A DNA stretch of 64,000 nucleotides from Luscinia megarhynchos (Eukaryota > Chordata > Aves > Passeriformes > Turdidae): positions 2,169,001-2,233,000 of the forward strand of contig CM067585.1 of the NCBI GenBank assembly GCA_034336665.1, given 5' to 3'. The notes under the pieces are model-generated. The model was not told the origin of the DNA. It saw only the letters and a program-made list of their open reading frames with translations, and did not search any database. This document shows positions 57,301-64,000 of the stretch, in pieces (the first letter of the stretch is position 1; each line of letters starts with the position of its first letter). A program made the translations under genes and the position numbers.

Positions 57301-58935
57301 ACAGACACCAGTGTAACACACACAGACACCGGTGTAACACACACAGACACCAGTGTAGCACACAGACACCAGTGTTGCACACAGACACCAGTGTAGCACA
57401 CACAGACACCAGTGTAACACACACAGACACCAGTGTAACACACACAGACACCAGTGTAGCGCACACAGACACCGGTGTAGCGCACACAGACACCAGTGTA
57501 GCACACACAGACACCAGTGTAGCGCACACAGACACCAGTGTAGCACACACAGACACCAGTGTAGCGCACACAGACACCGGTGTAGCACACACAGACACCG
57601 GTGTAGCGCACACAGACACCAGTGTAGCACACAGACACCGGTGTAGCACACAGACACCGGTGTAGCGCACACAGACACCAGTGTAGCGCACACAGACACC
57701 AGTGTAACACACACAGACACCAGTGTAACACACACAGACACCGGTGTAGCCCGACACAGACACCCCGGTGTAGCGCACACAGACACCAGTGTAGCACACA
57801 GACACCAGTGTAGCACACACAGACACCAGTGTAGCGCACACAGTCACCGGTGTAACACACACAGACACCAGTGTAACACACACAGACACCAGTGTAACGC
57901 ACACAGACACCAGTGTAGCACACAGACACCAGTGTAGCACACACAGACACCAGTGTAACACACACAGACACCAGTGTAGCACACACAGACACCAGTGTAA
58001 AGCACACAGACACCAGTGTAGCGCACACAGACACCGGTGTAGCACACAGACACCAGTGTAGCACACAGACACCAGTGTAACACACACAGACACCGGTGTA
58101 ACACACACAGACACCAGTGTAACACACAGGCACCGGTGTAGCACACAGACACCAGTGTAGCGCACACAGACACCAGTGTAGCGCACACAGACACCAGTGT
58201 AACACACACAGACACCAGGGTAGAGCACACAGACACCAGTGTAGCACACAGACACCGGTGTAGCACACACAGACACCGGTGTAACACACACAGACACCAG
58301 TGTAACACACAGACACCAGTGTAGCGCACACAGACACCAGTGTAGCACACAGACACCAGTGTAGCACACACAGACACCGGTGTAGCGCACACAGACACCA
58401 GTGTAACACACACAGACACCAGTGTAGCACACACAGACACCAGTGTAACACACAGACACCAGTGTAGCGCACACAGACACCAGTGTAGCACACAGACACC
58501 GGTGTAGCGCACACAGACACCAGTGTAGCACACACAGACACCAGTGTAGCACACACAGACACCAGTGTAGCACCAGTGTAGCACACACAGACACCAGTGT
58601 AACGCACACACAGACACCAGTGTAGCACACACACAGACACCAGTGTAACGCACACAGACACCGGTGTAACGCACACAGACACCAGTGTAGCACACACAGA
58701 CACCAGTGTAACGCACACAGACACCAGTGTAGCACACACAGACACCAGTGTAACGCACACAGACACCGGTGTAACGCACACAGACACCAGTGTAGCACAC
58801 ACAGACACCAGTGTAACGCACACAGACACCAGTGTAACGCACACAGACACCAGTGTAGCACACACAGACACCAGTGTAGCACACACAGACACCAGTGTAG
58901 CACACACAGACACCAGTGTAGCGCACACAGACACT
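54358..58935. repeat. 4.6 kb minisatellite with palindromic core ACACCGGTGT
   Basis: Some 220 units of 19 or 21 bp: ACACCRGTGTARC followed by RCACACAG or ACACAG. ACACCGGTGT is a perfect 10-bp palindrome; ACACCAGTGT is its most common variant. No unit has a stop in the minus-strand frames, giving open frames of up to about 2,000 codons rich in Cys, Val and Tyr, which I do not regard as a protein. Confidence 0.97.
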
Positions 58936-59744
58936 TGCTGGCTCGCACATCCATGGGTCGGGTGTGCCCACACGTACCTGCCCGTGCACACCATGCTCCA
59001 AGCAAGCCCTCACACACCCCTGCACCGAGGGCAGAGCTCTCCCAGCTGGGACAGGCTCCTCTCCCCAGCCAGGACGTCCTGCTTGTCCACCCCAGGCTCC
59101 TCTGCTCTGAAAACAGAGCTGGACCCCCTCTGGAAGCAGAGTCAGGCCCCTCTGGAAGCACAGCCCTCCTGTCCATGCGCTCCAAGAGAGCACCCTGTGC
59201 TCCACAGCAGGACAGCAATGTCCCAAATCCTGCAAGACCCCCAAAGAACCCTCACTTCAGGTCTTGCCATGCCTTTCCCCAGCCATCCAGCCCTGTCCAG
59301 CTCTGCCCAAGCAGAGTGCACCCAGTTGCAGTGCTCAGCACCTTCTCCCAGCCATGGGGACAGCCAGCCCTGAGGCACTCAGACAGGACCAAGGCTCCCT
59401 GTTGTCTCTCTGGAAGAGTGCACTGGGCTGTCTTTGCTGCTCAGCCCTGGCCAGGTGCCACATGGTGCCAGCCACAGCCCAGCCATGTCCCTGTGCCCCC
59501 TGGAGAGACAGGCTCTGGGCAGGAATGAAGCAGCTGAGAAGGCAGCACTGGCACTTTCTGTGGTGGGGGAACGTGGTGCCCCTCAGTGTGGGGTGAGGGG
59601 TGGGGGAGGATGTGGGGACAGCATGAGCATGGTCAGTCTGGCCATTTTGGGGCATTTTCTGGTGTGACCAGGTGACACTTTGCTGCAAGGGGCAGGTCAC
59701 TGCCACCAAAGGCTCGAACCTGGCTCCTGCAGTGACCAAGGGAG
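58936..59744. other. Unique sequence between two large minisatellites
   Basis: Moderately GC-rich, with no repeat, exon or conserved-looking motif that I recognise. Confidence 0.5.
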
Positions 59745-61750
59745 TGACCCAACCACAGCACAGACCCAGGTGGGTCTGACACCCCCAGGTAACAGCTGAG
59801 AGCATCCCTGTACCAGCACTGCACAGACCCAGGTGAGTCTGACACCCCCCAGGTACCAGCTGAGAGCATCCCTGTACCAGCACTGCACAGACCCAGGTGG
59901 GTCTGACACCCCCGGGTACCAGCTGAGAGCATCCCTGTACCAGCACTGCACAGATCCAGGTGGGTCTGACACCCCCAGGTACCAGCTGAGAGCATCCCTG
60001 TACCAGCACTGCACAGACCCAGGTGGGTCTGACACCCCCGTGGGTACCAGCTGAGAGCATCCCTGTACCAGCACTGCACAGACCCAGGTGGGTCTGACAC
60101 CCCCGGGTACCAGCTGAGAGCATCCCTGTACCAGCACTGCACGGACCCAGGTGAGTCTGACACCCCCAGGTACCAGCTGAGAGCATCCCTGTACCAGCAC
60201 TGCACAGACCCAGGTGAGTCTGACACCCCCTGGGTACCAGCTGAGAGCATCCCTGTACCAGCACTGCACAGACCCAGGTGGGTCTGACACACCCTCAGGT
60301 ACCAGCTGAGAGCATCCCTGTACCAGCACTGCACAGATCCCAGGTGGGTCTGACACCCCCTCAGGTACCAGCTGAGAGCATCCCTGTACCAGCACTGCAC
60401 AGATCCCAGGTGGGTCTGACATCCCTCAGGTACCAGCTGAGAGCATCCCTGTACCAGCACTGCACAGATCCCAGGTGGGTCTGACACCCCCCAGGTAGCA
60501 GCTGAGAGCATCCCTGTACCAGCACTGCACAGACCCAGGTGAGTCTGACACCCCCCAGGTAGCAGCTGAGAGCATCCCTGTACCAGCACTGCACAGACCC
60601 AGGTGGGTCTGACACCCCCTGGGTACCAGCTGAGAGCATCCCCTGTACCAGCACTGCACAGACCCAGGTGGGTCTGACACACCTCAGGTACCAGCTGAGA
60701 GCATCCCTGTACCAGCACTGCACAGATCCCAGGTGGGTCTGACACCCCTCAGGTACCAGCTGAGAGCATCCCTGTACCAGCACTGCACAGATCCCAGGTG
60801 GGTCTGACACCCCCAGGTACCAGCTGAGAGCATCCCTGTACCAGCACTGCACAGACCCAGGTGGGTCTGACACCCCCCAGGTACCAGTTGAGAGCATCCC
60901 TGTACCAGCACTGCACAGACCCAGGTGGGTCTGACACCCCCAGGTACCAGCTGAGAGCATCCCTGTACCAGCACTGCACAGACCCAGGTGGGTCTGACAC
61001 CCCCTGGGTACCAGCTGAGAGCATCCCTGTACTAGCACTGCACAGACCCAGGTGGGTCTGACACCCTCAGGTAACAGCTGAGAGCATCCCTGTACCAGCA
61101 CTGCACAGACCCAGGTGAGTCTGACACCCCCAGGTAGCAGCTGAGAGCATCCCTGTACCAGCACTGCACAGACCCAGGTGAGTCTGACACCCCCCAGGTA
61201 GCAGCTGAGAGCATCCCTGTACCAGCACTGCACAGACCCAGGTGAGTCTGACACCCCCCAGGTAGCAGCTGAGAGCATCCCTGTACCAGCACTGCACAGA
61301 CCCAGGTGGGTCTGACACACCTCAGGTACCAGCTGAGAGCATCCCTGTACCAGCACTGCACAGATCCCAGGTGGGTCTGACACCCCCCGGGTACCAGCTG
61401 AGAGCATCCCTGTACCAGCACTGCACAGAACCAGGTGGGTCTGACACCCCCAGGTACCAGCTGAGAGCATCCCTGTACCAGCACTGCACAGACCCAGGTG
61501 GGTCTGACACCCCCAGGTACCAGCTGAGAGCATCCCTGTACCAGCACTGCACAGACCCAGGTGAGTCTGACACCCCCTGGGTACCAGCTGAGAGCATCCC
61601 TGTACCAGCACTGCACAGACCCAGGTGGGTCTGACACCCCCAGGTACCAGCTGAGAGCATCCCTGTACCAGCACTGCACAGACCCAGGTGGGTCTGACAC
61701 CCCCAGGTACCAGTTGAGAGCATCCCTGTACCAGCACTGCACAGAACCCA
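59745..61750. repeat. 63-bp minisatellite, 2 kb
   Basis: About 32 units with CCCAGGTGGGTCTGACACCC, CAGGTACCAGCTGAGAGCAT and CCTGTACCAGCACTGCACAG blocks. Units are highly alike, with GTGGGT/GTGAGT and GACCC/GATCCC alternates. Confidence 0.97.
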
Positions 61751-62047
61751 GGACACCAGAGGGGAGGCTGGCCAGGGTCTGTGCCTCCCCTGGCATCCTG
61801 CAATGGGTTTGTGCCCATGCCCACCCCCAGGAGGTGCTGAGCCTTCCCTGGGCAGCCCTGCTGGGAAAGCAGGAGCTCCTGGCAGGACAGGGCCTGGATG
61901 GGGGAGTCCTTCCAGAGGCAAAGATGCAGCCAGTGAGGCCACAGCCCCAGGAAAGCCTGCAGCAGGGCTGGGCCTGAGCTGGGGGCACAGAGGGCTGTGG
62001 GAGGGCTGGGGGCTTCCCAGAGCCTCAGGACTCCTCTGAGAGGATTC

Positions 62048-62935
62048 CATGGCAGGGACAGACTCATGGCAGAAACAGGCTCATGGCAGGGACACTCCAT
62101 GGCAGGGACACACTCCATAGCAGGGACATTCTCCATGGCAGGGACACACTCCATGGCAGGGACACTCTCCATGGCAGGGACACTCCATGGCAGGGACACA
62201 CTCCATGGCAGGGACACACTCCATGGCAGGGACACTCCCCATGGCAGGGACACTCCCGGCAGGGACACACTCCATGGCAGGGACACTCCTGGCAGGACAC
62301 TCCATGACAGGGACACTCCATGGCAGGGACACTCTCCATGGCAGGGACAGGTTCCATGGCAGGGACACTCCATGGCAGGGACACTCCATGGCAGGGACAC
62401 TCCTGGCAGGGACACTCCATGGCAGGGACAGGTTCCATGGCAGGGACACACTTCATGGCAGGGACACTCCATGGCAGGGACACACTTCATGGCAGGGACA
62501 CTCCATGGAAGGGACACTCCATGGCAGGGACACTCCATGGCAGGGACACTCCTGGCAGGGACACTCCATGGCAGGGACAGGTTCCATGGCAGGGACACAC
62601 TTCATGGCAGGGACACTCCATGGCAGGGACACACTTCATGGCAGGGACACTCCATGGAAGGGACACTCCATGGAAGGGACACTCCATGGCAGGGACACTC
62701 CTGGCAGGGACACTCCATGGCAGGGACAGGTTCCATGGCAGGGACACACTCCATGGCAGGGACACTCCATGGCAGGGACACTCCTGGCAGGGACACTCCA
62801 TGGCAGGGACAGGTTCCATGGCAGGGACACACTCCATGGCAGGGACACTCCATGGCAGGGACACTCCATGGCAGGGACACTCCATGGCAGGGACAGGTTC
62901 CATGGCAGGGACACTCCTGGCAGGGACACTCCGTG
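62048..62935. repeat. 16/18-bp minisatellite
   Basis: Core ACACTCCATGGCAGGG with ACACACTCC, ACAGGTTCC and ACTCCTGG variants. A block of about 150 bp with ACAGGTTCCATGG recurs, so there is higher-order structure. Confidence 0.95.
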
Positions 62936-63660
62936 GCAGGGCCAGCCCTGGGTTCCTCCCAGTCCCTGTGCTGAGTCACTCCTTCACCTCCTTTTCCCTG
63001 TTGGATGCTTTGGGAGTTCCTCCTCAGTACCTGCCCGAGCTTTAGCAGGCAGCAGCAGCGCTGGGCGGCATTATTGCTTCCGCACCACACACCTGCCTTC
63101 AGGCTGCAGCTGGGGAGCCTCCCCCACCTGCCAGAGCCCAGCCTGGGCTCAGGGCCGCCCTCCGGCAGGGAGCCCACCTTCCCAGGTGGTTTCTGCCCCG
63201 AGTGGGAGGGAGGGGGTGCCCAGGGGGGCCCCACCGAGCAGCCCCGAGGGAGGACAAGAAATTGGGAAGAAATTCTTTATTGTGAGGGTGGGGAGGCCCT
63301 GGCACAGGTGCCCAGAGCTGGGGTGGCTGCCCCTGGATCCCTGGCAGTGCCCAAGGCCAGGCTGGACACTGGGGCTGGGACAGTGGGAGGTGTCCCTGCC
63401 ATGGAGGGACAGCCCAAACCAATCTGAGATTCTGTGATTCCATGGACTCTTTAAGCACCAGCAAGTGTGGGATGAACTGTTTCCATGCCAGGTAAATCTG
63501 GATTTAAACACTGCCCCAGGATAAAGAGGGAGGAACTGGACTCACCAGCCTGGGCTCAGGGACGCCCTCCCTGCAGGGAGCCCACCTTCCCAGGGATCCG
63601 GGTGGTTTTTGCCCCGGGTGGGAGGGAGTGGGCTGATATTTTTTTTTGTTTTTATAAGTG
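62936..63660. other. Unique sequence with CR1 at right edge
   Basis: CR1 tail at 63250-63455; AGGGAGCCCACCTTCCCAGG occurs at 63167 and again near 63576, a local segmental duplication on either side of the CR1. Confidence 0.45.
63250..63455 (+). mobile_element. CR1 LINE 3' end
   Basis: Same subfamily as the copy at 29190: GGGAAGAAATTCTTTATTGT, GCCAGGCTGGACACTGGGGC, GGAGGTGTCCCTGCCATGG and terminal GATTCTGTGATTCC. Confidence 0.85.
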
Positions 63661-64000
63661 TGTTGTAAATGAGAAACAAAGTCTCGATATTCAGCAAAAT
63701 TCAGATTGCTTTATTTTCCGTAGACAGAGAAAACGTGAGGGGTCACTGCCCACTCCACGCTCCACCCAACTTGGTTTGCAGCTCCTTTTTATAGTATCGT
63801 TTTCCTTGTAGTAATCAATAATTGTTATTGTTTTGTTGCAGTAATTCTGCAAGGTAAGCAGTGGTGGTCAAAGAAACTTCCAAACTTCGGTGGGACAGCT
63901 CTTGGGACAATTGGTCATGTAACCATCTGGTCTTGGGAGATAAAAAACAGAAGTGGGAAGCCTGATCTTTAGCAGATAGTTTGTGATTGATTACACAAAG
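63661..64000 (-). mobile_element. Truncated endogenous retroviral LTR, continuing past the window
   Basis: Begins TGTTGTAAATGAG, so on the minus strand the element ends ...ACAACA. In that sense a TATAAAA box (63787-63793) precedes an AATAAA signal (63710-63715) by about 75 bp, as in an LTR promoter plus R region. The rest, and any internal region, lies beyond the right edge. Confidence 0.65.

Noticed and set aside
52943..59218. Open frame of about 2,090 codons on the minus strand, rich in Cys, Tyr and Val
   Set aside because: It is the translation of the palindromic, CCCAG and flanking repeats. Units lack stops in several frames, both 19- and 21-bp units keep frames open, and other frames give similar long products. 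No family resemblance.

Overview
This is avian nuclear DNA, most likely from a songbird. It is GC-rich, packed with GC-rich minisatellites and dotted with 3' ends of CR1 LINEs, which end in ATTCTRTG-like octamers. It also carries three pieces that look like songbird endogenous-retrovirus LTRs. The character (CpG islands, minisatellites, few long retroelements) fits a microchromosome or subtelomeric segment; that placement is inferred.

The one protein-coding gene I can support is FOXO6, on the minus strand and apparently complete. Exon 1 (coding part 43882-44310) encodes the AKT-1 motif and the first half of the forkhead domain. A 38.6 kb intron (5249-43881) follows. Exon 2 (coding part 3845-5248) encodes recognition helix 3, the wings, the nuclear-localisation/AKT-2 region, a third AKT/CK1/proline-directed phosphorylation cassette, an LxxLL motif and the C-terminal acidic transactivation domain. 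The joined product is 610 aa. A 3'UTR of about 3 kb probably runs to a poly(A) signal at 811-816. The promoter is a CpG island at about 43.9-45.76 kb with CCAAT boxes, a consensus CRE, an E-box and GC boxes.

Layout: 1-790, downstream flank with CR1 remnants. 790-3844, FOXO6 3'UTR with a hairpin-forming minisatellite, an AU-rich element and a miR-30-type site. 3845-5248, exon 2. 5249-43881, the intron, in which at least fifteen minisatellites alternate with islands of unique AT-richer sequence that resemble conserved noncoding elements. 43882-45760, exon 1 and promoter. 45770-64000, upstream flank without recognisable genes. This flank holds a GATCCC-rich array, an LTR next to a telomere-like block, a 1.07 kb GGGAT array, a CCCAG array, a 4.6 kb array with a palindromic core, a 2 kb array of 63-bp units, a 0.9 kb array, and a truncated LTR at the right edge.

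By my boundaries about two fifths of the window is tandem repeat. Very long open frames (up to about 2,000 codons) occur there because the units lack stop codons in several frames; I treat none as genes. The most notable biology is that this FOXO6 keeps the third AKT-site cassette and an LxxLL region that, from memory, mammalian FOXO6 lacks. Second is the density and variety of arrays, including a 4.6 kb array of a 10-bp palindrome whose variation is almost all G/A on one strand.
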